Positions 9,757-20,288 of a stretch of 64,000 nt of DNA are shown piece by piece (the stretch's first letter is position 1; each line of letters opens with the position of its first letter). Below the pieces are notes generated by a model, which worked only from the letters and a program-made list of their open reading frames with translations, had not been told where the DNA came from and did not search any database. The DNA comes from an uncultured Alphaproteobacteria bacterium (GTDB lineage Bacteria > Pseudomonadota > Alphaproteobacteria > HIMB59). Position numbers and translations under genes: made by a program. The DNA is taken from assembly GCA_902538085.1 (NCBI GenBank), contig CACBDV010000001.1:375063-439062 (forward strand), written 5' to 3'.

Positions 9757-11022
9757 TTAAGCATGCTTTGGAATTGTGATTAAAAACTCTGAGCCTTTTC
9801 CAACTTCACTTTTTATGTCAATAAAACCCATGTTTTTATTCAAAATATGTTTCACAATTGAAAGGCCTAATCCAGTACCACCAACCTCTTTGGATCGAGC
9901 ACTGTCCACTCTGTAAAATCTCTCGGTAAGCCTTGAGATGTGCTCTTCTGCAATGCCTATGCCATTATCCTTGAAGGAAATTTCGACATATTCAGTCATA
10001 TTGCTAGTATTCATTTTTTCACGAGCTTTAATTAAAATTTTAGCACCATCTTTTGAATATTTAACAGCGTTGTTAACGATATTGACAACCACTTGAATAA
10101 ATTCTTCATGAGGACATCCAACTAAAAGAGATTGGTCTAAATTAATATCAACATTTATTTTTTTCTTTAAAATTTTTGACTCCAATGAGTTTATTCCAAT
10201 TTTAACGGTATTTAATAAATTACAAAATTGGTCATTCTCATTAGTTTTTTTATTCTCGATGGAACTTAAACTTAATAGATCATCAATCAAAGAGTTCATT
10301 CGATTTGACTGATCTTGAATAATTGAAATAAATTTTTTTTTATTTTTTTCATCGTCAACAGTTAAAAGTGTTTCTAAATATCCTATTATTGAAGAGAGTG
10401 GAGTTTTTAATTCGTGACTTACATTAGCTACGAAGTCAGTTCTTACCATCTCAAGATTTTTAATTGCAGTAATGTCTTTAAAAGCAACGCAAAAAAAATC
10501 GTTAATTGGAAATCCTGTAACGTCGTAATATCGGTCATTTGGTATTAATCTGTTCCACTCAAAATTTTTTTTTGATTTAGTTTTAAGTGCGTTACTTAGA
10601 TTTTCAGACAAAGATAAGTCTCTTAAACCTATTTTAAGGTTATCTGCATTTTCTAAATTAAATGTCTCTTTGAAAATATTATTAACGAATATGATATTAT
10701 AATCGTAATCTATAATAACTATTGAGAGGTCTAAGGAGTTAAGAATGTCTTGATACTCCAAACTTTGTTTGTCACCAACTTCGATGCGTCTTTCTTTGTC
10801 TAAAAGAGTCTCTTCTAAAATATTTCGGACTTTTGTAAATAACATATTGTCAGATTTTCTTAGGTCAAAAGTTTTTTTTTCAAGATAGCTCTCAAAGAAA
10901 TAATAAGAAATGAAATAAACTAAACTCTGAGAAATAATTGATATTAAAAAAATATTAATTGAAGTACTAAAAAACAAAAATAAGTTTAATGAGAGAACAG
11001 CAATAGAAAATACAAATAACAT
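9757..11022 (-). CDS. phoR: Phosphate regulon sensor histidine kinase PhoR
   Basis: PAS region, H-box FVANVSHELKTPLSSIIGYLETL, N-box VNNAVKYS, GTGLGLSIVKHIL. Confidence 0.92.
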   Translation of the reverse strand: MLFVFSIAVLSLNLFLFFSTSINIFLISIISQSLVYFISYYFFESYLEKKTFDLRKSDNMLFTKVRNILEETLLDKERRIEVGDKQSLEYQDILNSLDLSIVIIDYDYNIIFVNNIFKETFNLENADNLKIGLRDLSLSENLSNALKTKSKKNFEWNRLIPNDRYYDVTGFPINDFFCVAFKDITAIKNLEMVRTDFVANVSHELKTPLSSIIGYLETLLTVDDEKNKKKFISIIQDQSNRMNSLIDDLLSLSSIENKKTNENDQFCNLLNTVKIGINSLESKILKKKINVDINLDQSLLVGCPHEEFIQVVVNIVNNAVKYSKDGAKILIKAREKMNTSNMTEYVEISFKDNGIGIAEEHISRLTERFYRVDSARSKEVGGTGLGLSIVKHILNKNMGFIDIKSEVGKGSEFLITIPKHA

Positions 11023-11023
11023 T

Positions 11024-13108
11024 TTATTGTTTTTCTATTTTTTTATAGACCTTTTTGGCAGCAGTGCCTCTCCCTGAGAGACTAGGGTTGGTCATAAAAT
11101 ATTTATGTGAGTCTATTTTTAGTTTAGAGTTTATTTTTTGATAATTTCCATCTGAGTCGAGTATCCAAGTATTTTGATTATCGTTAATGGCAGTGTACAT
11201 AATTTGATATAAAATTTGTTCGTGAACAGTTTTGTTATCGATAGGAACTAATGTTTCCACGCGCCTGTCAAAATTTCTAGTCATCCAGTCAGCAGATGAA
11301 ATATAAATTTTTGCTTTTTTACTGGGTAGTTTATTGCCTTTTCCGAAACAAACTACACGTGAATGCTCTAAAAATCTTCCTACAATACTTTTAACTTCTA
11401 TGTTTTCTGACATTCCTTTAACACCAGGAACTAAGCAGCAGATACCTCTAATTAAACAAGTAATTTTCACTCCTGCTTTAGATGCTTCGTAAAGTTTGTT
11501 AATTATTTCTTGATCAACTAAATTATTCATCTTGATCCATATGTTAGCTGGCTTTTTAATTTTTGATAAACCTATTTCGTAGTCAATATGTTCGTATAGT
11601 TTTTGTCTTAAGTTATATGGAGAGAAAGATATTCGTTTAAAATCTTTTGCCATGTTGTAACTACTCATATAATGAAATAATTTTATAGCATCAGATGCTA
11701 GATCTTTATTACAAGTAAAAAATGATAGATCTGTATAAACCTTTGCTGTTTGAGGATGATAGTTACCAGTACCATAGTGAACGTAATGGACTAAATTTTT
11801 TTTTTCTCTTCTAGTAACTAAGGAAACTTTTGCATGAATTTTTAGATTTAAAAAACCATACACTACTTGAACTCCAGCTTTTTCCAAATTTGATGCCCAC
11901 TGTAGATTTTTTTCTTCATCAAACCTTGCTTTTAACTCAACAACTGCTGTTACAGATTTACCAGCATCAGCAGCACGAATGAGTGCATCAATGATTGGCG
12001 ATTGATCGCTAGTACGATACAAAGTTTGCTTAATTGCCACAACGTTTTTGTCGTTTGATGCTTGATCTAAAAAACTAACAACAACATTAAAAGACTCAAA
12101 AGGGTGGTGTACAACTAAATCCTTTTTTTTGATTGCTGCAAAACAATCACCGCCAAAATCATTTATTCGCTGTGGGAAACGAGGTTTAAATTTTTTATAA
12201 TTTAAATTCTTGTTTTTTATATTTCCAAAGACTTCTGATAATTGGTCGAACCCCAGTAGATCTTCGTATTCAAAAATTTCATTTTCAGATACATTCAACT
12301 CGTTAATGATGAATGATTTAAAATTATTATTAAGACTTTTTTGAACATCTAATCTGATTACCTGTCCTCTTTTTCTTTCCCTGACAAGTTTTTTAAACTC
12401 TCTGATAAGATCGTCTGCCTCCTCCAAAACCTCTAAATCACTGTCCCTTATTACGCGAAATAGATTTGTATCAATAACATCAAAATCATGGAATACATCC
12501 CCAACATAATTGTTAATTATTGACTCTACGGGATAAAAATAAATACCCTGTTTATCAATAATTTTAAGAAAGCGTTGTTTTAAATCTGATACTCTCATAA
12601 CTGAGATAAATTCTTTTTTTGATTTTTTATTTTTAATTTTAGCGATAAGACACAAACTTAAATTTGGTATAAAGGGCAAAGGGTGTGTGCTATCAACTGT
12701 AATTGGTGTCAGAATCGAAATAATTTCATTCAAATAATAATTTTTTATGTGGGACAAATGTTTTTTTAAAAACTTATCTCTTAAAATATAGATTTTATTT
12801 TTTTTTAATTCTTTTTCAATTTGACCATACGATTCATTTTGCCTTTTAATCAAACCTCTTGTTAATGAGTCAACAATTTTAATTTGATCATCAATCTTCA
12901 TTCCATCAAAACTTTTTTTATTAGGAGTGAGTTTTAACTGTTCAATTAATCCAGCCACTCTTACTGAAAAAAATTCATCTAAGTTTGATGCAGCAATACT
13001 TATAAAATTTAGTCGTTCTAAAATTGGGACGTTTTTATCATAGGATAATTCATTTACTCTCTCATTAAATTTTAGCCAGGATATTTCTCTATTAAAATAC
13101 TTATTCAT
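11024..13108 (-). CDS. ppk1: Polyphosphate kinase 1
   Basis: Start FNREISWLKFNERV; KQTLYRTSDQSPI, HAKVSLVTRRE, VHYGTGNYHPQTAKVYTDLS. Confidence 0.95.
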   Translation of the reverse strand: MNKYFNREISWLKFNERVNELSYDKNVPILERLNFISIAASNLDEFFSVRVAGLIEQLKLTPNKKSFDGMKIDDQIKIVDSLTRGLIKRQNESYGQIEKELKKNKIYILRDKFLKKHLSHIKNYYLNEIISILTPITVDSTHPLPFIPNLSLCLIAKIKNKKSKKEFISVMRVSDLKQRFLKIIDKQGIYFYPVESIINNYVGDVFHDFDVIDTNLFRVIRDSDLEVLEEADDLIREFKKLVRERKRGQVIRLDVQKSLNNNFKSFIINELNVSENEIFEYEDLLGFDQLSEVFGNIKNKNLNYKKFKPRFPQRINDFGGDCFAAIKKKDLVVHHPFESFNVVVSFLDQASNDKNVVAIKQTLYRTSDQSPIIDALIRAADAGKSVTAVVELKARFDEEKNLQWASNLEKAGVQVVYGFLNLKIHAKVSLVTRREKKNLVHYVHYGTGNYHPQTAKVYTDLSFFTCNKDLASDAIKLFHYMSSYNMAKDFKRISFSPYNLRQKLYEHIDYEIGLSKIKKPANIWIKMNNLVDQEIINKLYEASKAGVKITCLIRGICCLVPGVKGMSENIEVKSIVGRFLEHSRVVCFGKGNKLPSKKAKIYISSADWMTRNFDRRVETLVPIDNKTVHEQILYQIMYTAINDNQNTWILDSDGNYQKINSKLKIDSHKYFMTNPSLSGRGTAAKKVYKKIEKQ

Positions 13109-13610
13109 TCTTGTAATTATAACTTTTAAGTCTTTTTACTAATTGTAGTTCTTTAATTTCACCAGTATTTTTTTTTATCTCACTCCAGGAATTAATATAT
13201 AGATTAATCTCGCAAAATGCACATGTTGGAAATTTTATTATTTTATCTTTTGCAATATAGTTAATTAAATCAATCAAAGCTGGATTATGACCTACTATCA
13301 TTAAATTTTTGTTAATTTTAATTTTTTTTATCCATTTAATTAAATCGTTAAAGTTGAAAGTATATAGTTCACTTTCAAAATTAACTTTAATTGAGTCTTT
13401 AAATATTTTTTTGCAAGTCTCTTGTGTTCTTTTTGAATTCGATGAAAAAATTGAGATATCTTTAAAATTTAGTTTTTTAAAAATATGCGTTGCCATTACT
13501 TTGCAACTAAAAATCCCCCTCTCAGATAATGGTCTTTCATGATCGTCTAATTCTAAATTTTTCCAAGAGGATTTAGCGTGACGTAATAAAAATAGTTTTT
13601 TTTCAATCAT
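13101..13610 (-). CDS. sixA: Phosphohistidine phosphatase, SixA-like histidine phosphatase family
   Basis: LFLLRHAKSSW, DHERPLSERG, MIVGHNPALIDL. Confidence 0.85.
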   Translation of the reverse strand: MIEKKLFLLRHAKSSWKNLELDDHERPLSERGIFSCKVMATHIFKKLNFKDISIFSSNSKRTQETCKKIFKDSIKVNFESELYTFNFNDLIKWIKKIKINKNLMIVGHNPALIDLINYIAKDKIIKFPTCAFCEINLYINSWSEIKKNTGEIKELQLVKRLKSYNYKNE

Positions 13611-13621
13611 CTGTTAAATAT

Positions 13622-15082
13622 ATGCAATATAATATGCTTAATAAAAAAGATTCTATTGCAGTAATAGATATAGGGTCAAATTCAGTAAGATTGTGTGTAT
13701 TTAGGGGCAATATGAGAAGCCCTGATGTGCTCTATAATAAAAAATTTTTTTGTGGGTTAGGTGAATACCTTCCAAAAACAAAATTGATCAGCAAAGAGGC
13801 TGAAAAAAAATGTATCAACTCAATAATTTTTTTTAACTCAATAATTGAAGAAATAAAACCTAACCACTCTGTCGCTTTGTGTACTGCAGCAATTCGAAAT
13901 GCTTCTAACAAAAAACAAATTACAAATAAGATACAAAAAGTTTTTAAGGGAAAAGTTTTAACTTTATCTGGAAGACAAGAGGCCTCCTATGCCACACTAG
14001 GCGTTCGTTCTGCAATACCTAGGGCCAATGGGACCATTATTGATATGGGAGGTGGCAGTCTTGAATTAGCACAAATAACACCACATAAAATTAAAAATAT
14101 ATCTTCTTTTCCTTTGGGTATATTAAACTTCACTAAAGAACATAAAGAGCATAAAAAAATTAACAAAGAAATAAATTCAAAACATAAAAATCAAAAAATC
14201 TTCTATTTAATTGGTGGAGCATTTAGGACAATTGCAAGATGTTATATTTATTTTAATAAATTGCCCTTTAATGAAATACACAACTTGAGTATCTCTCGGA
14301 AAAATTTTTATGAATTAAAATCAGAATTACAAAAAATTGGGATTGACGACCTACAAAAAATTCCGAAAATTTCTGTCGACAGAATAAAACATATTCATAT
14401 TGCAATAGAAGTATTGGACAAGGTGTTAAAATTATCAAACTGCGAGCAGTTTATTTATCCAAGATACGGGATTAGAGAGGGTTTCATTTACGAAAATCTT
14501 CCCAAAAAGCAAAGGCTTTTAGATCCAACTGAAATTTCTTTAGAATTAATAGCTAAAAGTAGATGTCGTTTTTTAATATTTAATAAAAAGACTTTTGCTT
14601 GGATTAAAAATGTTTATTTAAAATTTATAAATTTAAAAATGTCCCCTAACCAACTGAGAGTAATAAAACTCTCATGCATTATTTCAGATTTGGGATGGGA
14701 GCAAACAGCCAAAATTAGAGCTTCTTATGCATTCAACCTAATATTAAATAGTCCTCTAGTAGGAATAGAACAATCAGAAAAAGTATTTATTGCATATTTA
14801 GTGTATTTAAGGCACACGAAAAATATCTTAGACCAAAGGGTTATTGAAAAAGAATTAAGTACCTATTTATCTTATTTATCAAGTGACGAAAAAAAGTTAG
14901 CTTATCAGATTGGGTGTGTATTAAATTTTTTATACTCTATAACTAAGGGTTCCTCTTTTTTATTAAAACAGCTTGATCTTAAATCTTTAACATTGGCAGA
15001 GCAAAAAAAGGTTTCGTCTATTCAAAAAGTACCAAAATCAGGCAAAACTGAACAGCTTTATAACCTAATTAGAAAATTTTAA
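13622..15082 (+). CDS. ppx: Exopolyphosphatase / pppGpp phosphohydrolase
   Basis: IDIGSNSVRLCVF, GRQEASYATLGVR, IDMGGGSLELAQ; divergent from sixA-ppk1. Confidence 0.92.
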   Translation: MQYNMLNKKDSIAVIDIGSNSVRLCVFRGNMRSPDVLYNKKFFCGLGEYLPKTKLISKEAEKKCINSIIFFNSIIEEIKPNHSVALCTAAIRNASNKKQITNKIQKVFKGKVLTLSGRQEASYATLGVRSAIPRANGTIIDMGGGSLELAQITPHKIKNISSFPLGILNFTKEHKEHKKINKEINSKHKNQKIFYLIGGAFRTIARCYIYFNKLPFNEIHNLSISRKNFYELKSELQKIGIDDLQKIPKISVDRIKHIHIAIEVLDKVLKLSNCEQFIYPRYGIREGFIYENLPKKQRLLDPTEISLELIAKSRCRFLIFNKKTFAWIKNVYLKFINLKMSPNQLRVIKLSCIISDLGWEQTAKIRASYAFNLILNSPLVGIEQSEKVFIAYLVYLRHTKNILDQRVIEKELSTYLSYLSSDEKKLAYQIGCVLNFLYSITKGSSFLLKQLDLKSLTLAEQKKVSSIQKVPKSGKTEQLYNLIRKF

Positions 15083-15158
15083 TATTAGATTAATATTTTT
15101 TTAATTAAAATTACATAATCAATAAATCTAATATTCTTTGGTATTTGGAGAAAAAATA

Positions 15159-16718
15159 ATGAAATTATTATTATCAATGCTTTTAAGCTTTGTTTTTTTC
15201 AATGTAAATGCATTGGAACTTAATAAAATCTCAGGCTATTCAACTTTTTCATGGGACGAAGGTGGATCAGAAATTTTAGCTTACGACTCTCAAAGAAACA
15301 GAATATTTGTAACAAACAATCTAACAAAATCTATAGATGTTTTAGATATTACAAGATTACCATATACAGAAAAATTAATTTCAATCAAACCAAGAGCAGG
15401 TGTTGGTGGAATAAACAGTGTTGCTGTTTCAGAACAAGCAGGTTTGCTTGCTTTAGCAATCGAGGCAGAAGACAAACAAGACAATGGTGCTGTTTTGTTC
15501 TATAATCTTAATACATTAAAATTGGCTTTTGGGTACTCAGTAGGTGCGCTGCCTGATAATGTTGTATTTACTCCGGATGGGAAATATGCATTGGTCGCCA
15601 ATGAGGGTGAGCCAAATGATGACTACACTGTTGATCCCAAAGGATCTGTTTCAATTATTGATTTAAACAAATGGTTTGTTGGCCCTAGTGAAGATAAAAT
15701 CAGAAATATAAACTTTTATTACAATGGGGCTCCAGAGGGTGGCAGAATTGTAAAACCTGGATCATCTTTTTTGTATGATGCTGAACCAGAGTTTATAGCA
15801 GTTAGCGGTGACTCTAAAAGAGCTTATGTAGCTCTTCAAGAAAATAACGTTATTGCAAAGATAGATATTAGTTTGGGCATAGTTACTGATTACTTTGGTT
15901 TAGGCTATAAAGATTGGTCTCAGTCCGCTCTTGATGCTTCGAATAAGGATAACAGAGTTAATATACAGCCTTGGCCGGTTAAAGGAATGTATCAACCAGA
16001 CACCATGGTAGTTGTCAGTAAAGAGATTAATGGTGAAATGTATGATTATGTTTTAATGGCTAATGAGGGAGATGCAAAAGATTACGATGGATTCTCAGAA
16101 GAGGTAAGGGTCGCTGATTTAACTTTAGACCCTTCAGTCTTTCCTAATGCCTCAGAGCTACAAAAAAAATCAAATCTCGGTAGGTTAAAAACAACTACTA
16201 CTATGGGAGATGCTGATGGTGACGGTTTTTATGAAGAAATCTATACCTACGGCGGAAGATCTTTTTCAATTTTAGACGGTAATACCGGACAAATTATTTA
16301 TGATAGCGGTAATGATATTGCTGTTAGAACAGCGTTTTCAGGTTTTTTTAACTGGAATGAGGATGCGGGATCTTTTGATGACAGAAGTGACGATAAAGGT
16401 GCAGAGCCAGAGGCTCTTACAGTTGGAGAAATTGATGGAAGAACAATAGCTTTTGTAGGTCTTGAAAGACAGGGCGGTATCATGATGTACGATATTACTG
16501 GTATGGTAAAACCAAAATTTCTTGGATATTTTAATGGTAGAAACTTTTTTGGAGATGGTACAAAACAAACTGGTGGTGACATATCTCCTGAATCATTAGT
16601 TTTTATACCTGCCGACAAGACACCTCCACTTTATCATGTCAGAAAAGGAACTCCTTTATTGATTGGAGCCTATGAACTTTCGGGTTCAACTGCTATTTAC
16701 GAAGTTATAATTGATTAG
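15159..16718 (+). CDS. Secreted choice-of-anchor-I-like beta-propeller protein (possible extracytoplasmic phosphatase)
   Basis: Signal peptide MKLLLSMLLSFVFFNVNA; ALVANEGEPNDDY, VANEGDAKDYDGFSEEVRVADL, DADGDGFYEEIYTYGGRSFSI. Start placed at the internal ATG 15159 of ORF 15138-16718. Confidence 0.7.
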   Translation: MKLLLSMLLSFVFFNVNALELNKISGYSTFSWDEGGSEILAYDSQRNRIFVTNNLTKSIDVLDITRLPYTEKLISIKPRAGVGGINSVAVSEQAGLLALAIEAEDKQDNGAVLFYNLNTLKLAFGYSVGALPDNVVFTPDGKYALVANEGEPNDDYTVDPKGSVSIIDLNKWFVGPSEDKIRNINFYYNGAPEGGRIVKPGSSFLYDAEPEFIAVSGDSKRAYVALQENNVIAKIDISLGIVTDYFGLGYKDWSQSALDASNKDNRVNIQPWPVKGMYQPDTMVVVSKEINGEMYDYVLMANEGDAKDYDGFSEEVRVADLTLDPSVFPNASELQKKSNLGRLKTTTTMGDADGDGFYEEIYTYGGRSFSILDGNTGQIIYDSGNDIAVRTAFSGFFNWNEDAGSFDDRSDDKGAEPEALTVGEIDGRTIAFVGLERQGGIMMYDITGMVKPKFLGYFNGRNFFGDGTKQTGGDISPESLVFIPADKTPPLYHVRKGTPLLIGAYELSGSTAIYEVIID

Positions 16719-16731
16719 TAATATTTATTTT

Positions 16732-16757
16732 ACCCTCTCTAAATTAATAGGGAGGGT
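16732..16757. terminator. Bidirectional hairpin terminator between convergent genes
   Basis: ACCCTCTCTA-aattaa-TAGGGAGGGT, 10-bp stem with one G-U pair, between convergent stops. Confidence 0.75.
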
Positions 16758-17611
16758 TAGATTAAATAGCTTTTTCTAAACTTGTCATTAATAAGTGCAA
16801 TAGCTTTTTTTCCATCCTCAAGTGAAATCTTATCTGGCGGACCCCAAGCAGTTTTATTGACATCAACAATGTAAATTTTTTTCGTATCCCTATCTCTTAA
16901 AATGTCTAACTCCCCAAAATCTAGTTTAAATTTTTTACAAAATTCATTTATTAAACTAATCTCTTCATTTTCAAATAAAGAACAAATTGAGACTATTTTT
17001 GAATAAACAGTTTTAGATTTAAAGCGATATTCTTTTTGAGCAAATTTCACGTAAGCTAATACAATTTCATCTTTAACCCATACGACCCTATAATCGATAG
17101 CAAATTCGTTATAAATATTATTAATTAATTTTTGGTAAACCTTATTTTTATAAATTTTAAATCCTAACGAAGAACTATTTATAATCTTCCCGTCATGTTT
17201 TGCATTTTGCTCTGATTTTTCTAAAATTGAACCATGAAAGTTTTTTGGATCTAAGCTCAGAGAATAACCAAAAATCTCTAAGAAAACTTTATCAACATTA
17301 GATTTACTGATGTCAGTGCAATTTTTATTTATTACTATTTTTTTTGGATTTCCAGAGACTTGGTAGTTACTATTAGTTTTGTCATAAAAATATAATTCTA
17401 TGTCAGCTAGTTCTGGGGAGGACGTAAACCTAACTGGCAAGCCCCATCTAACTTTAGCTAAAGTATAAAGTGGATTCAAAGGCCTTCTAGGGTAACAGAT
17501 TATTTTTTTTTTATTTGATGAGGTAGATTCATATAAGCTAATCAAAAAATAAACATCTCTCAGCCCTCGAAGAATAGTACTAATTACGTCTGAAACAGTT
17601 ATTGATGACAT
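16757..17611 (-). CDS. Uncharacterised protein, ATP-grasp-like C-terminus
   Basis: FKLDFGELDILRDRDTKKIYIVDVNKTAWGPP resembles an ATP-grasp catalytic tail; start taken at internal ATG (MSSITVSDV) to avoid overlap with glnD. Confidence 0.55.
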   Translation of the reverse strand: MSSITVSDVISTILRGLRDVYFLISLYESTSSNKKKIICYPRRPLNPLYTLAKVRWGLPVRFTSSPELADIELYFYDKTNSNYQVSGNPKKIVINKNCTDISKSNVDKVFLEIFGYSLSLDPKNFHGSILEKSEQNAKHDGKIINSSSLGFKIYKNKVYQKLINNIYNEFAIDYRVVWVKDEIVLAYVKFAQKEYRFKSKTVYSKIVSICSLFENEEISLINEFCKKFKLDFGELDILRDRDTKKIYIVDVNKTAWGPPDKISLEDGKKAIALINDKFRKSYLI

Positions 17612-17660
17612 AAATTGATTCTTGAGACCATTACATATATACAATGTTAAAGTTTTATTA

Positions 17661-20213
17661 ATGAAAGATATCTCTCAAATAAAAAAGAAGTATCAATCAA
17701 ATAAGGTTAAATTATTTCAAAAATTAGCATCAACTAATGATGGCTTCTATTTTAATAAAAATCATACAGATCTTGTGGATACAGTTGTAAAAGAAATAGT
17801 TAAAGGAATTTATAATATTTATCCAATAGAAGATTTCTCTTTAATCGCTGTAGGTGGGTACGGCAGACATGACTTGTCACCAAAAAGTGATGTTGACTTA
17901 CTATTTATTTATAAAAAATCTAATAAAAATATAAGAGATTTTATTACTCAATTAAATAATACACTGTGGGATATTGGATTAGAAGTTGGAATATCTTTCT
18001 TAACAATTAAACAGGCATTAATCGACTCTAAGAAAGATATAAAAACAATTACAAAATTTGTTGAGAGTCGATTTATCATTGGTGATGAAATTCAATACGG
18101 TGAGTTTGTTCGGTCCATTAAGATTTTAATTGGAAAACAAAATCCCCTAAAGCTCAGCGAATTAAAGCTTATAGAGTTGGTTGAAAGACATGACTATCGA
18201 ATAGGAATTAAAAGTAATTTAGAGCCGAATATCAAAGAGGGTATTGGGGGTCTTAGAGATATTCATACCATACTGTGGGTATCGATCTTTATGTTTAACA
18301 TTTATAAATTAGAAGACTTAACGTCTGTTAATATCTATACCAAAGAGGAAATTAAAGAATTAAAGAATGCTTGGAAATTTCTCTTAACCATTCGAGCATT
18401 TATTCATTTATTTAACGAAAGCAAAGGTGATGTTCTATCTATCGAAAATCAATTAAAAGTTTCAAAAAAACTCTCTTACAAAGATAAAAAGAAGGAAAAA
18501 GGAGTGGAGATTTTTATGAAAGATTTGTTTGTGAATGTTGCAAAGATTAATTCTCTCTTAAGAGCCTTTTATTCAAAGCTTCCAGAGGATTTAATAATCA
18601 AAACAATTTATAAAAGAAAACCCACTAAAACTAAATCATTAGAAAAAGAATTTATAATTGAAAAAGGTTTTCTGAATTTAAAAAATAATACCGCTAAAAA
18701 CCTTCAACTAAAATGGGCAAACGTCTTTGAAAAATCCTTGGAACATAATTTACTCATTCATCCTCGCTTTTTAAAGACCGTCGAGGAAAAAAGAAAAGTT
18801 TTAAAAAAAACCACAGATAAACAGCACCTCCAATCATTTTTAAATATTGTTGTCTCCAAAAAAAATCCTATACAAGCCCTTCATGATTTTAATGATACCC
18901 AGCTATTTAGCGAAATATTTCCTGAGTTTGGCAGAGTTTGGGGACAAGTGCAGTTTGATATTTATCATCACTACACCACCGACGAACACTTATTATTAAC
19001 ACTGCACAACCTAAATGAGCTAAGACAAAAATCCTTTTATAATGAAATATATAGCAGGCTATCCTCAAGAGAAGCCCTTCACATCGCTTTACTATTTCAT
19101 GACATTGGAAAGAAGGGGCCAAAAAATCATTCTGTTTATGGAACAGAGTTGACCAAAAAGGTCCTAAAAAGACTTCCTGTATCAGAAGAAGTAAAAGAAT
19201 TGACATTGTGGTTAGTTGAAAATCATTTAGCAATGAGCGATACAGCTTTTAAAAATGACACTCAAAGTCCTGAGGCAATTGCTAAATTTACTTCTATTGC
19301 AAACACAGAAGAAAAAATAAACTCATTGTTTCTTTTTACCTTATGTGACATTGCCTCTGTCGGACCAAACGTTCTAAACGAATGGAGAATAAGCCTGCTT
19401 AGAAGTTTATTTTATAATGCAAGAGATTTTCTGCAAAGAGGTCTAGATACAAAAACTTATTCTACTTCTGTTCAAGAATCTTTAAAGAAATCAGTATTAC
19501 AAAAATCTGATGTTAATTTAAAAAAGTTTATAAAAAATTCGATAAATGAATTTCCAAATCAATTCTGGGAAGCCTTTTCATCAAGAATGATCGTCGATAT
19601 CTTTAAAATTTACCAAAGAAATAAAAAAGCAAAGGTTATTAACTCTGTAAATTTTCTTAATTATGAAAATAAAGAATATAGTGCTGTTGTTGTCACAAGT
19701 AAAAATAGACCAGGAATTTTAAAAGATATTGTTTCGGGGTTTACACACTCTCAATCGAATATTCTTAGTTCTAGAATAATATCTTTAAATAACAATCAAG
19801 TAATTGATGTGTTTTGGGTAACCAATTTTTTGAATAAAGGTGTTTTAGATTTAAACGAACAGAAAAGAGCAGCTAAACATGTAATGAGTGCTCTTGATCA
19901 AAAAGATTTTAAACCCTTACGGTCATTTACCAAAGGTTTACAAAAACTTACTGTAAATCCTCAAATTACAATTGATAACGATATGAGTAAGCAAGTCACT
20001 ACTTTTCAAATATTATCTGGCGATAGGCCTGGATTATTAATGGATATTTTAGGAGTATTTCATGACAAAAAAATAAGTGTCCAATCAGCAAAAATTTCCA
20101 CATACGGTGAAAAGGTTTTCGATATTTTTCAATTAACAAATAGTAATAACCAAAAAATCAAAGATGAAAAATTACTCAAATCAATTGAAAAGGATTTGAT
20201 GTCTATTTTTTAG
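17661..20213 (+). CDS. glnD: [Protein-PII] uridylyltransferase / bifunctional GlnD
   Basis: AVGGYGRHDLSPKSDVDLLF nucleotidyltransferase, LLFHDIGKKGPKNHS HD domain, two C-terminal ACT domains. Start taken at MKDISQ. Confidence 0.93.
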   Translation: MKDISQIKKKYQSNKVKLFQKLASTNDGFYFNKNHTDLVDTVVKEIVKGIYNIYPIEDFSLIAVGGYGRHDLSPKSDVDLLFIYKKSNKNIRDFITQLNNTLWDIGLEVGISFLTIKQALIDSKKDIKTITKFVESRFIIGDEIQYGEFVRSIKILIGKQNPLKLSELKLIELVERHDYRIGIKSNLEPNIKEGIGGLRDIHTILWVSIFMFNIYKLEDLTSVNIYTKEEIKELKNAWKFLLTIRAFIHLFNESKGDVLSIENQLKVSKKLSYKDKKKEKGVEIFMKDLFVNVAKINSLLRAFYSKLPEDLIIKTIYKRKPTKTKSLEKEFIIEKGFLNLKNNTAKNLQLKWANVFEKSLEHNLLIHPRFLKTVEEKRKVLKKTTDKQHLQSFLNIVVSKKNPIQALHDFNDTQLFSEIFPEFGRVWGQVQFDIYHHYTTDEHLLLTLHNLNELRQKSFYNEIYSRLSSREALHIALLFHDIGKKGPKNHSVYGTELTKKVLKRLPVSEEVKELTLWLVENHLAMSDTAFKNDTQSPEAIAKFTSIANTEEKINSLFLFTLCDIASVGPNVLNEWRISLLRSLFYNARDFLQRGLDTKTYSTSVQESLKKSVLQKSDVNLKKFIKNSINEFPNQFWEAFSSRMIVDIFKIYQRNKKAKVINSVNFLNYENKEYSAVVVTSKNRPGILKDIVSGFTHSQSNILSSRIISLNNNQVIDVFWVTNFLNKGVLDLNEQKRAAKHVMSALDQKDFKPLRSFTKGLQKLTVNPQITIDNDMSKQVTTFQILSGDRPGLLMDILGVFHDKKISVQSAKISTYGEKVFDIFQLTNSNNQKIKDEKLLKSIEKDLMSIF

Positions 20214-20288
20214 GTTTTTTATGTTTATCGATTTAAGTCCCTCGATATTACTAGATAATTCTGATATCAATTTTAATAGTATTTAAAT

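Noticed and set aside
10321-10342. Long T/A homopolymer runs throughout (e.g. in phoR, pyc, ispH)
   Set aside because: Typical Lys/Phe-rich coding in an AT-rich genome; reading frames remain intact.
17645-17660. 17-mer as a glnD or SET-gene promoter/RBS because it abuts their ATGs
   Set aside because: The third copy (9744) has no plus-strand gene after it, while all three precede minus-strand genes; the minus-strand reading is more consistent.
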